A stretch of DNA of 64,000 bases from an uncultured Gammaproteobacteria bacterium (lineage in GTDB: Bacteria > Pseudomonadota > Gammaproteobacteria > Pseudomonadales > Pseudohongiellaceae): contig CAJXRP010000005.1 in assembly GCA_913060495.1 (NCBI GenBank), positions 1 through 64,000 on the forward strand. Direction: 5' to 3'. How positions within the stretch are numbered: the stretch's first letter is position 1; each line of letters starts with the position of its first letter. Shown here piece after piece: positions 26,285 through 35,511 of the stretch. The translations under genes were made by a program, and so were the position numbers. Below the pieces are notes generated by a model. The model did not search any database, was not told the origin of the DNA, and saw only the letters and a list, made by a program, of their open reading frames with translations.

Positions 26285-26896
26285 CTAATTTAGGCCAGAA
26301 ACGTAGCTGGCCAAAGCCTCTAATTCTTTGTCGGTAAGACGCTCAACTACCGTTCTCATCATCTCGGCGCCGTCATTCTGGCGAGCTCCTGATCTGAAAT
26401 CCTTCAATTGCTGCAGTGTGTATTCAGCATGCTGACCACTCAATGAAGGGAATCCTGCGGGTGCATTACCCTGTCCTGTAGGTGAGTGACAAGCTGAGCA
26501 CGCGGCAACGGCAATCTCGGAGTTTCCAGCGCGGTAGAGCCTTTCAGCCAATTCAACCGATTCTGGGTCTGCGCCTTGTATAGTGGGCTGCTGCGAGGAA
26601 TACCATGCTGCGATATCTTCCATATCTTGATCGCTCAAGGACAATACCATGGCGGCCATGGTGGCTCCTGCTCTAGCGCCTGATTTGAAGTCCTGGAGCT
26701 GTTTAACCATATATTTGGCGCCCTGACCCGCAAGTTTCGGGTTCATCGCCAAGAGACTGTTTCCATCCACACCGTGACACGAGCCACACAGGGCAGATTT
26801 AGCCTGGCCTGCGGCGGCATCGCCTTGGGCAAGGAGTAAATTGGGTATTAGGCCTACAATGGCGGCTGCAAGTACTGCTATTACTGTTTTCTTCAT
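26285..26896 (-). CDS. Di-heme cytochrome c4
   Basis: 203 residues with signal peptide (about 1-23) and two homologous cytochrome c domains, each with CXXCH: CGSCH (C37-H41) and CSACH (C133-H137). Methionine ligands are present in both halves (MAAMV near residue 82; MMRTVV near 179). A periplasmic electron carrier, probably feeding the cytochrome c oxidase encoded 9 kb away, whose subunit II ends in a related di-heme module. Confidence 0.92.
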   Translation of the reverse strand: MKKTVIAVLAAAIVGLIPNLLLAQGDAAAGQAKSALCGSCHGVDGNSLLAMNPKLAGQGAKYMVKQLQDFKSGARAGATMAAMVLSLSDQDMEDIAAWYSSQQPTIQGADPESVELAERLYRAGNSEIAVAACSACHSPTGQGNAPAGFPSLSGQHAEYTLQQLKDFRSGARQNDGAEMMRTVVERLTDKELEALASYVSGLN

Positions 26897-27178
26897 GGGT
26901 TTTCCCGGTCACTTCCAACAAATTCAGATAAACTAGCGATCCAGCCAGTGTGCTCTCGAGGTAATTCTCGCCTCATCTGCTCCAATGTGTCTTTAAGGCC
27001 TATTGCGGCCAGGGACACCTGAAACGATTCGGGCACAGGTTCTTCAAATCGCGGTCGCGAATTATAACGTAAATTGCGCAGTGACTCTATTTATCCTCGC
27101 ATTCGACGATAGAAAGTGGAGCCAATCGATCTCTGAGCGCAGTGCTGAGATCAAAGATTTTGCAAAAGGTGTTAAAAA

Positions 27179-27811
27179 ATGAATTTTAATCAGGCAGAGT
27201 TCGTAACAAGTGCCGCAACGTTGAAAGCCTGCCCAGATAATTCTCTGGCGGAGGTAGCCTTTGCCGGTCGCTCAAACGCGGGCAAATCTAGCGCAATAAA
27301 CACGATTACTGGCCATAATCGCCTCGCCCGTATCAGTAAGACTCCGGGACGAACTCAGCTCATCAACTTCTTCGCTTTAGACGAAGGCAGACACTTGGTA
27401 GATCTGCCGGGCTATGGTTTTGCCAAAGTACCACTGAAGGTTAAAAACAAATGGCAGCACGAACTAGAGCAATATCTGCGTCAACGGGAAGCGCTGGTAG
27501 GCTTAATTCTGCTAAGTGATATTCGACACCCGCTTAAAGAGTTCGATCGCATGATGATCGATTGGGCAGTGCAATCGGATCTGCCTCTGCATATCTTGCT
27601 AACCAAATCGGACAAACTGAAAAGAGGCGCCGCCCAAAACACACTACTGTCTGTGCAGAAGGAAGTTGCCAAGCTGGACAATGTAACGCTGCAACTATTC
27701 TCTTCGCTAAAAAATGTCGGGGTTGACGAGGCGAGATCGAAACTTAGTGACTGGCTTTCTTCACCGGATATGATCGATGAAGAAATTGACGAAGAAGACC
27801 CCGCTGATTAG
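27179..27811 (+). CDS. engB: Ribosome biogenesis GTPase EngB (YihA/YsxC)
   Basis: 210 residues, typical size. GTPase motifs: G1 GRSNAGKSS (30-38), switch threonine in TPGRTQ, G3 DLPGYGFA, G4 TKSDK. Needed for 50S subunit assembly. Divergent from cytochrome c4; its 3' end faces polA with 27 bases between. Confidence 0.95.
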   Translation: MNFNQAEFVTSAATLKACPDNSLAEVAFAGRSNAGKSSAINTITGHNRLARISKTPGRTQLINFFALDEGRHLVDLPGYGFAKVPLKVKNKWQHELEQYLRQREALVGLILLSDIRHPLKEFDRMMIDWAVQSDLPLHILLTKSDKLKRGAAQNTLLSVQKEVAKLDNVTLQLFSSLKNVGVDEARSKLSDWLSSPDMIDEEIDEEDPAD

Positions 27812-27838
27812 CGCAGGATCGACTGCAATTTTTGGCAG

Positions 27839-30586
27839 CTAGTGCGCTTCATCCCAATTGTCGCCAACTCCAATATCCACAACCAGAGGCACATCCAGTG
27901 CCGCCGCCGTGGTCATTCGAAACTTCACTCCCTCTGAGAGGAGGTCGAGATCTTTCTCACTCACTTCGAATACCAATTCATCGTGTACCTGTAATAGCAT
28001 GCGCGCATCAAGCTCGCCCATTGCTAACCAATGATCGATGTCGATCATCGCTCTCTTGATAATATCCGCGGCCGTGCCTTGCATAGGTGCATTGATAGCT
28101 GTGCGCTGCGCCGCCTTTCTTAACATGCCATTGCCGGCGTGAATATCGGGCAGGTAGAGGCGTCGACCGAACAATGTTTCGACATAGCCCTTCTCATCGG
28201 CCAATGCCTGAGTCTCATCCATATACTTCCTGACACCCGGATATTTCTCAAAATAGCGATCGACATACTTCGCGGCTTCCCCACGACTAATGTCTAATTG
28301 ATTGGCAAGACCAAAGGCCGACATACCGTAGATTAAACCGAAGTTAATCGCCTTCGCGCTGCGTCTCTGATCAGTGCTTACATCTTCCAATGCCACACCA
28401 AAAACATCCGCTGCCGTCGCCTTATGAACATCTTGCGCATTCGAGAACGCTTTGAGTAGACCCTCGTCCTGAGAAAGATGCGCCATGATTCTCAGCTCTA
28501 CCTGGGAATAGTCTGCCGCTAACAATTTGTTGCCGGGATCGCATACAAATGCCTGGCGAACACGTCGACCCTCTGCTGTACGGATAGGAATATTTTGCAA
28601 ATTAGGATCGGTAGATGACAAACGACCGGTCGCAGCAACTGCCTGCTGAAAGGACGAATGGATTCGCCCAGTACCCTTATTAATTTCCAGTGGAAGTTTA
28701 TCCGTGTAAGTGGATTTCAGTTTGCTCAGTGATCGATGCTCTAGAATAAGCTTCGGCAGTTCGTAGTCTTTTGCTAACTCCTGCAAAATGGGTTCGGCCG
28801 TGGAGGGTTGGCCCGTCTTTGTCTTCTTTAGAATTGGTAACTCTAGCTTCTCGTAGAAAATTGTTTGCAGTTGTTTAGGCGAGCCCAGATTAAATTCTTC
28901 TCCGGCTATCTCAAAAACTTGCAGCTGCAATTTTTCTAGTTGCTTGCCGATCTGCTGACTCTGTTTCGCGAGCGCCACCGCATCGACGCGAATACCGTTA
29001 CGCTCAACTGTATTTAGCACTTCGATAAGTGGCAATTCATAGTATTGATATAGGCCAAGTAGGTGGCCGTTGCTGCTCAAATTCTGCTGTAAGATGGCAG
29101 ACAGACGTAAGACGTGGTCTGCTTTTTGTGCCGCGTAGGGGGCGAACTCCGCAAGCGCGACTTGCTCTGTGCTCAGCTTGCCTCGACCCTTGCCCAGCAG
29201 ACTATCGATATCAATGGGCGCCACCTCTAAATAGGTTCTAGTTATAAGTGGCAGCTGATGCTTCGTTGCAACGGAGTTGCTGACATAGGATGCTAGATGC
29301 ACATCGTTTTTAATCGGTTGTAGATTAATCTCGTAGTTCTTCAATACATGCTCTAGGTGCTTCAGATCGAAACCAATTTTTGTAATCGATGGATTTACTA
29401 AGATCGGCTTCAATTGTGCGAGGCAATCGTCAATATCTAACTGAGCTGGCACATCCTCGTAATCATGCAAGAAGGGAATGTAGAAGGCCTTGCCCATTTC
29501 GATACAAATTCCGATACCCAGTATTTTTTGATCAAGGAAATGATCTCCTATCGTTTCCAATGAAATGCTGAAATTCGATGTGGCTGAAAGCTGATCGATG
29601 AGGGATGCGAATTCGGTCGATTCTACAATTAACTTATAATCTATATCTTCGTCGGCAATCGACACATCGACTTCTTCGACTACTGACTCTTTACTTGCGG
29701 CTTTCTTAGTTTTCTTTGCGCCGGCTACGCCCTGATCTTCTAACTCCTTGATCCACGATTTAAATTCCATTTCTGAAAAAAGCTCGTGTAATTTTTGCTG
29801 ATTTTCTTCTTTAGCTACTAGCTCAGGTATCTTTACGTCTAACGCTACATCCATCTTTATTGTTGCGAGCTCGTAGGAGAGCCTAAGTAGATCGATATTA
29901 TCGCGCAGTTTCTCTCCAACTTTTCCGCCTACGGCTGCAGCGTTTTCGATAATGCCTTCCATGGAACCGTATTCCTGCAACCACTTAACAGCTGTCTTCG
30001 GACCGACACTAGGCACGCCCGGAATATTGTCTGACTTGTCACCCATGAGAGCGAGATAGTCGATAATTCTGTCCGGTGCGACACCGAATTTTGTGACTAC
30101 TGACTCACTGTCTAATAACTCGTTGGTCATGGTATTGATAAGGGTGACTTTGTCGTTCACGAGTTGAGCCAGGTCCTTATCGCCTGTTGAGATTAGAGTT
30201 GAGATGCCCGCTGCCGTTGCTTGTTCAGAAAGCGTGCCGATAACATCGTCCGCTTCTACATCGCTAATGATGAGCAGAGGCAGCCCCATCGCTTCGATAA
30301 TGTCGTGTATTGGTTGTATCTGCGAGCGCAGCTCATCCGGCATCGGCGGCCTATGGGCTTTATACTCTGTGTATATTTTGCTGCGAAAAGTTTTCCCCTT
30401 CGCATCAAACACAATCGCAATATTGCTGTCCTCGTAGCTTTTTATGAGACTACGAATCATGTTGATGACACCCTTCACGGCACCTGTAGGCTGCCCCTTG
30501 CTACTTACCAGAGGCGGAAGTGCATGGAACGCACGAAACAGATAGGAAGATCCATCTACTAGAATGAGTTGTTTTGATTCGGCCAA
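27839..30586 (-). CDS. polA: DNA polymerase I, with altered 3'-5' exonuclease site
   Basis: 915 residues. The 5' nuclease domain (1-290) keeps its acidic residues (VDGSSYLFRAFHALP, EADDVIG, GDKDLAQLV). The polymerase domain (about 510-915) has motif A DYSQVELRIMAHLS, the O-helix KAINFGLIYG and motif C VHDELVFEV. In the middle domain (about 325-505) a gap-free alignment to E. coli Pol I puts S342 at D355, E344 at E357, L411 at D424 and D490 at D501. Two of the four metal-binding residues of the proofreading site are therefore lost and proofreading is probably absent. Used in Okazaki fragment processing and repair. Confidence 0.96.
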   Translation of the reverse strand: MAESKQLILVDGSSYLFRAFHALPPLVSSKGQPTGAVKGVINMIRSLIKSYEDSNIAIVFDAKGKTFRSKIYTEYKAHRPPMPDELRSQIQPIHDIIEAMGLPLLIISDVEADDVIGTLSEQATAAGISTLISTGDKDLAQLVNDKVTLINTMTNELLDSESVVTKFGVAPDRIIDYLALMGDKSDNIPGVPSVGPKTAVKWLQEYGSMEGIIENAAAVGGKVGEKLRDNIDLLRLSYELATIKMDVALDVKIPELVAKEENQQKLHELFSEMEFKSWIKELEDQGVAGAKKTKKAASKESVVEEVDVSIADEDIDYKLIVESTEFASLIDQLSATSNFSISLETIGDHFLDQKILGIGICIEMGKAFYIPFLHDYEDVPAQLDIDDCLAQLKPILVNPSITKIGFDLKHLEHVLKNYEINLQPIKNDVHLASYVSNSVATKHQLPLITRTYLEVAPIDIDSLLGKGRGKLSTEQVALAEFAPYAAQKADHVLRLSAILQQNLSSNGHLLGLYQYYELPLIEVLNTVERNGIRVDAVALAKQSQQIGKQLEKLQLQVFEIAGEEFNLGSPKQLQTIFYEKLELPILKKTKTGQPSTAEPILQELAKDYELPKLILEHRSLSKLKSTYTDKLPLEINKGTGRIHSSFQQAVAATGRLSSTDPNLQNIPIRTAEGRRVRQAFVCDPGNKLLAADYSQVELRIMAHLSQDEGLLKAFSNAQDVHKATAADVFGVALEDVSTDQRRSAKAINFGLIYGMSAFGLANQLDISRGEAAKYVDRYFEKYPGVRKYMDETQALADEKGYVETLFGRRLYLPDIHAGNGMLRKAAQRTAINAPMQGTAADIIKRAMIDIDHWLAMGELDARMLLQVHDELVFEVSEKDLDLLSEGVKFRMTTAAALDVPLVVDIGVGDNWDEAH

Positions 30587-30623
30587 CTTACTTTCCTTTT
30601 ACAGGTTTGGTTTTATGCTGCAT

Positions 30624-31484
30624 CTACTCGTAGAGGCATTGGTAAAAATCATTTGCGATGTTCGAGATAAATTCACTATAGGCATTCTCACTAGCATCTA
30701 CATTGCTGCCTAGCAGGTCGACTGTAATTAGTTTCACCACGCTGCCATCCAGCACCGTACTAATTAGATCTGGGCTTGAGTCGAACTCCACTAACAAACA
30801 CGACGGTTGTTGTTCTTTCACTTCGCTTCTCAGCTTTATTATTTCGCGAATGCCTGGCTGAACTTCTGGGTCCTGCAAGATGACCATTTCATGCTGCAAG
30901 CCAAACTGCTGTTCAAAATATTGATAGGCATTATGGTAAACCGCATAGTTCGCCGTTGACGGAGACTCAAACCTTTCTGCGACTTTTTTGTCGCTGCTCT
31001 CAATCTCTACGTTAAAATTTTCGAGATTCTGGCGATAGGATATAGCGTTGACTGGATCCAATGTAGCTAGCCGCTCGGTTATCGCTGTAGCAATTCGTAT
31101 TGCATTTGAACTATCTAGCCAAAGATGTGCATCCAACTGGCCATTGCCAACGGTATGCAATTGCAAGCCGGGTAGATCGATAACTGTAATTGCCTTTGCT
31201 TTGTTGTTTTCCTGCACAAAGAAGTCACTGATGTGGGTTTCAAATAATGGGCCTATCCATAGCGTCATGTCTGCTCGGGCTAGAGCGATGCGGTCAGATG
31301 GCGACACGGTGAAGTGATGGGCCGATTGCTGTGGATCTACAATGGATGAAACACTGCCATGTTCCTGCACTATTGCCTCGGTGATCATTTGCAGGGGCTT
31401 TATAGTAGTAACAATACTCACATCTGCGCGGCTTACCGAACAAACTAGGGTCATTAACAATACAATCAAATAGAATTTAGGCAT
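30624..31484 (-). CDS. znuA: Zinc ABC transporter periplasmic binding protein ZnuA
   Basis: 286 residues: signal peptide (about 1-20) and the cluster A-I metal-binding fold. Probable zinc ligands are the histidines in SAHHF (about 56), DAHLWLD (about 119) and HNAYQYFE (about 184). The His/Asp-rich loop found in many ZnuA proteins is missing. Divergent from znuCB; it delivers periplasmic Zn2+ to ZnuB. Confidence 0.9.
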   Translation of the reverse strand: MPKFYLIVLLMTLVCSVSRADVSIVTTIKPLQMITEAIVQEHGSVSSIVDPQQSAHHFTVSPSDRIALARADMTLWIGPLFETHISDFFVQENNKAKAITVIDLPGLQLHTVGNGQLDAHLWLDSSNAIRIATAITERLATLDPVNAISYRQNLENFNVEIESSDKKVAERFESPSTANYAVYHNAYQYFEQQFGLQHEMVILQDPEVQPGIREIIKLRSEVKEQQPSCLLVEFDSSPDLISTVLDGSVVKLITVDLLGSNVDASENAYSEFISNIANDFYQCLYE

Positions 31485-31553
31485 TGGGAAATTTCATGCA
31501 GAGCTAGCTAACTCAAGAGCTTCAGGGACAAAGGAAAGTTTGACATCGATGCT

Positions 31554-31565
31554 ATGATATACCAT
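31554..31565. promoter_or_regulatory. Zur-like dyad between znuA and znuC
   Basis: ATGATATACCAT, a palindrome with one mismatched pair, sits in the divergent region and resembles the core of gammaproteobacterial Zur boxes (GTTATRNTATAAC type). Position fits repression of both transcripts when zinc is sufficient. The match is weak, and no zur gene is in the window. Confidence 0.35.
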
Positions 31566-31673
31566 TGTCCTGCCTGCTCCTACGCGAGTAAGAACGTGAA
31601 GGCGAGAAACTTAACAGTAAGAAAGCAACACCATCTATTGTGCAGATTGAAGAGGCTGTAGCGAGTAATTCGA

Positions 31674-32480
31674 ATGACTATTTCCGATACTAGCAGTAAT
31701 CCAGCCACCAATTCTTCAGCTGATACGAATGCCCCCGCTGTTTTGCTTGCAGCGAAATCCATCAACAAGGATTTTGCCGAGAAGAAAATTCTAGAGAATA
31801 TAAGCCTCACCATAGAGGAAGGGCAGATTGTCACCCTAATTGGCCCGAATGGGGCCGGTAAGACCACTCTGGTGCGTATTGCCCTAGGACTACTCAAACC
31901 CGATTCAGGATCAATTTACCACCGGCCTGCCTTGCGAATAGGCTATATGCCCCAGCGAGTTCATGTAGAGCCTACGCTACCTCTGACTGTTAATCGGTTT
32001 CTTCAGCTAGCCAACCGGCAAGATAAAGCGCTGCTGTCTAGCACTCTGCAAGACTTGAAAATAGGCCATCTTGAAGGTCAGCAACTTGCGGCTATATCTG
32101 GCGGGGAGCTACAGAGAGTGCTGCTCGCCCGTGCCTTGCTGCGTAAGCCAGAGTTACTCATTCTCGATGAGCCGGCACAGGGCGTCGATCTGGCGGGGCA
32201 GGCAGAGCTGTATCAGCTCATCAGCGAGATTAGTGATAAACACCGCTGTGGCGTGTTGATGATTTCCCATGACCTGCATCTGGTGATGTCTTCAACGGAC
32301 GAGGTGATCTGTCTCAATCATCACATTTGCTGCCATGGCAAGCCTGAACACGTTACCAATGACCCAGCCTACCTGAGCCTGTTTGGCGCGAGCGCCTCTC
32401 AGAACCTTGCTGTCTATACCCATCACCATGATCATGAGCACGGCATTGGCGGCAGCGTGAAGGAACACAGTCATGATTGA
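31674..32480 (+). CDS. znuC: Zinc ABC transporter ATPase ZnuC
   Basis: 268 residues with Walker A GPNGAGKTT (about 63), signature ISGGELQRVLLARALL and Walker B LLILDEPAQGVD. A His-rich C-terminus (HHHDHEHG) is typical of ZnuC. It drives Zn2+ uptake. Its end overlaps the start of znuB by eight bases. The first ~20 residues (Ser/Thr/Asn-rich) are unusual and the true start could lie a little downstream. Confidence 0.93.
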   Translation: MTISDTSSNPATNSSADTNAPAVLLAAKSINKDFAEKKILENISLTIEEGQIVTLIGPNGAGKTTLVRIALGLLKPDSGSIYHRPALRIGYMPQRVHVEPTLPLTVNRFLQLANRQDKALLSSTLQDLKIGHLEGQQLAAISGGELQRVLLARALLRKPELLILDEPAQGVDLAGQAELYQLISEISDKHRCGVLMISHDLHLVMSSTDEVICLNHHICCHGKPEHVTNDPAYLSLFGASASQNLAVYTHHHDHEHGIGGSVKEHSHD

Positions 32481-33297
32481 TTCTATGATGCTTTTCTTCA
32501 GCACAGACTTTGTACTGTATGCGCTTGTGGCAGGAATTTCCCTAGCACTAGTGGCGGGTCCACTTGGCTCATTTATTGTTTGGCGCCGCATGTCTTATTT
32601 TGGCGACACGCTTGCACACTCCGCTTTACTTGGAATTGCCTTAGGCCTACTTACTGATAGTAACCCACAGTTGAGCATCATAATTAGCTGCCTTCTCTTC
32701 GCTTTTTTGCTTACTTTATTGGATCGAAGACCTTCTATTTCTACCGATACTTTGCTGGGTATTTTGGCCCATAGTAGCCTAGCGCTTGGTGTTGTTGTGT
32801 TGGCGTTAGCGGATTCGGTTAGGGTTGATCTGGAGGCGTATTTATTTGGCGCACTACTCACCATAGGCAACGCTGATTTGATTTGGGTTTTGGTTGTGGT
32901 GTCGCTCGTGGCTATCGTGCTTTCACTGTTTTGGAATGACTTCGTATCAATTACAGTTCACGCAGAAATAGCTGAAATAGAGGGTAAAAACGTAAATAGG
33001 CTGAATCTTATTTTGGTTTTGCTGATTGCGTTAACCATCGCCGTATCGATGAAAATTGTAGGCGTTTTATTGATAACATCGTTGCTAATAATCCCGCCCG
33101 CCGCAGCGCGTTCAATGGCGAAAACACCGGAGCAAATGGCTGCGAGAGCGAGCGTTATAGGTTGTATTTCTGTAGTGCTGGGTCTGGTTTCGGCTTTCTA
33201 TTTTGATGTGCCCGTGGGGCCATCTATCGTCGTTGTGGCGACGCTAATATTTCTTGTTTTCTATTTTTATCCAAACGTTCTAAAGACTAAGAACTAG
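32473..33297 (+). CDS. znuB: Zinc ABC transporter permease ZnuB
   Basis: 274 residues with about seven to eight membrane helices of the ABC-3 family (GSFIVWRRMSYFGDTLAHSALLGIALG near the N-terminus is the family hallmark). It forms the membrane channel of ZnuABC. Translationally coupled to znuC. Its stop lies 12 bases from the convergent SCO1-type gene. Confidence 0.94.
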   Translation: MIDSMMLFFSTDFVLYALVAGISLALVAGPLGSFIVWRRMSYFGDTLAHSALLGIALGLLTDSNPQLSIIISCLLFAFLLTLLDRRPSISTDTLLGILAHSSLALGVVVLALADSVRVDLEAYLFGALLTIGNADLIWVLVVVSLVAIVLSLFWNDFVSITVHAEIAEIEGKNVNRLNLILVLLIALTIAVSMKIVGVLLITSLLIIPPAAARSMAKTPEQMAARASVIGCISVVLGLVSAFYFDVPVGPSIVVVATLIFLVFYFYPNVLKTKN

Positions 33298-33309
33298 TTT
33301 GCTTAAAAC

Positions 33310-34002
33310 CTACTTAGCTATCTGACGAAAAGCCGACACTAAATCTCGATCACGATGGGGTGCCCGCATCACAGCGTAGTAGTCACCTTGGGGATCTATT
33401 ACAGCGATGTGAGCGCTGTGTTCAATTTGGTAACTGTCATTAGTCTCAACTGCTGCATTGTGTGAGGGGTCATGGTCGTGAGATGTTGCCGCTACTTCAG
33501 ACTCGTCCGCCTCACCGTATCCAACATATAACTCCGCTGCTAGCTGGGCGATCTGGTCCGGGTCTCCGCTCAAACCAATAAACTCTTCATTGAAATTAGC
33601 CAAATAAGCAGCCATCGATTCCGGGTTATCTCTGCCTGGATCAACCGTTACCAGAAAAACTCGCGGCTTCACGTCCTGACTGAAATCGAGACCATCATAG
33701 AACTGTGCTAGCTCAGCCATAGTGAGAGGGCAGATATCCGGGCAATGGGTAAAGCCAAAGAAAACAAGATTCCAATGATCTTGGAAATCATCTTTGGTAA
33801 AGAATTCGCCCTGTTGATCAAGTAAGCGAAAGTCACTCAGCGTTCTAGCTTCGGCGTAGACGGTGACGCCGATTTCACGTAATTCAACTTCGTTCTGACG
33901 TTCACTGCGCATCAGAAAGAGGACAACTAACGCCACAACGACAATGGCATCAAAGGCTAGAAAGGCGATAAGCGCTGTCTTTCTCTTCAAAATCAGTTGC
34001 AT
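33310..34002 (-). CDS. SCO1/SenC-type copper chaperone
   Basis: 230 residues: one N-terminal membrane helix (about 11-30) and a thioredoxin-like domain with the copper site CPDICP (CxxxC, about 93-97) and a distal histidine (SAHIAVIDPQG). An extra His/Asp-rich insert (TSHDHDPSHNA) may hold more metal. It probably delivers copper to the CuA centre of the oxidase encoded nearby. It lies 14 bases after ctaB. Confidence 0.92.
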   Translation of the reverse strand: MQLILKRKTALIAFLAFDAIVVVALVVLFLMRSERQNEVELREIGVTVYAEARTLSDFRLLDQQGEFFTKDDFQDHWNLVFFGFTHCPDICPLTMAELAQFYDGLDFSQDVKPRVFLVTVDPGRDNPESMAAYLANFNEEFIGLSGDPDQIAQLAAELYVGYGEADESEVAATSHDHDPSHNAAVETNDSYQIEHSAHIAVIDPQGDYYAVMRAPHRDRDLVSAFRQIAK

Positions 34003-34016
34003 GGGGGGATTCTAGG

Positions 34017-34904
34017 TCAAATCAGATAGTGATCGACGACCAGAGCAATAAACAGCAATGCAAGGTAGAGGATCGAAAAACGGAAGGTATCCATTGCTGT
34101 GCTTGGTTTTGGCTTAAACATGAGCAAACCAGACCAGCCGATGAATCCCGCACCCAGAGCAAGCGCCGAGACAAGATAGAGCAAACCACTCATTCCGGAG
34201 AAGAATGGGAAAACGCTTACAACCACTAGCATCAGGGTGTAGACGATAATATGAATCTTAGTTACGTGTTCGCCGTGAGTAACCGGCAACATGGGAACGC
34301 CCGATTTCGCATATTCTTCCTTGCGGTGAATAGCCAGAGCCCAGAAGTGGGGCGGGGTCCAGGCAAATATGATTAGCACCAAGATTAACGCGCCGCCATC
34401 GATGGTACCTGTTACTGCAGACCAACCTAGTAGTGGTGGCATAGCACCGGAAAGCCCGCCAATAACGATGTTTTGAGGCGTTGCATGCTTTAAATAGCCC
34501 GTATAGATAAAGGCATAGCCTACAAATGACGCCAGCGTAAGCCAAGCACTCAGTGGATTTACCCATAACAGCAGTATTGCCATTCCCGCAACACCGATGA
34601 CAATCGCGAATAATGCGGCCTGCTTGGGATCCACCCGACCCTGCGCAACTGGTCGGTTGTGGGTACGCTTCATGATTATGTCGATTTTTCGGTCGATCAG
34701 ATGGTTTACGACCGCACCTGAGCCGGCTACTAAGGCTATACCAAGATTACCTAATATGAGTACGTCAATCGGTACCATCCCCGGAACTGCGAGGAACATA
34801 CCAACCAAAGAGGTCAGGATCATCAACATGACAACGCGCGGCTTACACATTTCGTAAAAATCGCGCCAGCTGCTGCTATTAATTTTTGTGGCTATTTCGT
34901 TCAC
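34017..34904 (-). CDS. ctaB: Protoheme IX farnesyltransferase (heme O synthase)
   Basis: 295 residues, polytopic UbiA-family prenyltransferase. The first Asp-rich motif NHLIDRKIDIIMKRTHNRP (about 68-86) and the second (YAKSG loop region) are present, with about nine membrane helices. It converts heme B to heme O, the first step to heme A for the aa3-type oxidase. The heme A synthase that should follow (ctaA/cox15) is not in the window. Confidence 0.95.
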   Translation of the reverse strand: MNEIATKINSSSWRDFYEMCKPRVVMLMILTSLVGMFLAVPGMVPIDVLILGNLGIALVAGSGAVVNHLIDRKIDIIMKRTHNRPVAQGRVDPKQAALFAIVIGVAGMAILLLWVNPLSAWLTLASFVGYAFIYTGYLKHATPQNIVIGGLSGAMPPLLGWSAVTGTIDGGALILVLIIFAWTPPHFWALAIHRKEEYAKSGVPMLPVTHGEHVTKIHIIVYTLMLVVVSVFPFFSGMSGLLYLVSALALGAGFIGWSGLLMFKPKPSTAMDTFRFSILYLALLFIALVVDHYLI

Positions 34905-35511
34905 GGGTCAACTTTAAATGCTAAATAAGATGGGTTTCTTTAGCGGACTATAACAAATATAAGCCGCATCAATCAGTCGTAGTTTCGAAGCGCGGGCATT
35001 CAATCATGTTTGACTTAAAATCTCAAGATGATTGCCTCTAAATACGATGTCGATTTACGCGTTTTTCTAGCAAAACTTGTGCAAAAAGCCTTCACTAATT
35101 AGACACTGACAGGAAGGTGTCAAAAATGCTTGATTTCGCGCATGTTTTAGGGGTTTTAGGCTGTAGATTACTTGCAGTGAATTCCAATATTCTATAGCAT
35201 TCCGGTGCGCATGAGGTGTGCTAAAAATCTTTGAATTCTCAGTTAATTCTGAGGCCTTTCAAGGGACTGAAACTGCCCCATCCAGATAATAATAATTTAC
35301 AAGGATAGCAGCGGGCCAAAACTTTGAATCGGGAACAACAATGGGGTCACTCATTGTCAAAACCTGCCGACAAAGTGATGGCAACAAAGCTTCAATTCTT
35401 GTTCCTCTGGAACGCGATGTACACAAAACTATTTTCCCCTAGTACTTGGCGATGCTTTGTCACCAAGTTACCTAGGATACGTTTGTAATTTTTTAGAAGG
35501 AAGGCGGGTTT
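34905..35511. other. Long leader/intergenic region before the cytochrome oxidase operon
   Basis: 607 bases between divergent ctaB and coxB. No convincing open reading frame. It holds the coxB Shine-Dalgarno sequence (AAGGAAGG near 35500) and an inverted repeat at 35444-35468. AT-rich stretches near 35040-35300 could contain promoters, but I see no clear match to a consensus. Confidence 0.6.
35444..35468 (+). other. Inverted repeat in the coxB leader
   Basis: ACTTGGCGA and TCACCAAGT form a nine-pair arm with one mismatch around a seven-base loop, 43 bases before the coxB ATG. It could be an operator or an RNA hairpin; there is no T-run, so it is not a terminator. Confidence 0.5.

Noticed and set aside
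26283-26295. GCCTAATTTAGGC palindrome at the cytochrome c4 stop considered as terminator
   Set aside because: The loop would be one base and there is no T-run.
27812-27838. Possible Spot 42 (spf) RNA between polA and engB, its place in E. coli
   Set aside because: Only 27 bases separate the two stops, with no promoter or terminator; there is no room for it.
34905-35511. Searched for a small gene or tRNA in the long gap before coxB
   Set aside because: No open frame of useful length, no cloverleaf and no CCA-adjacent stem were seen.
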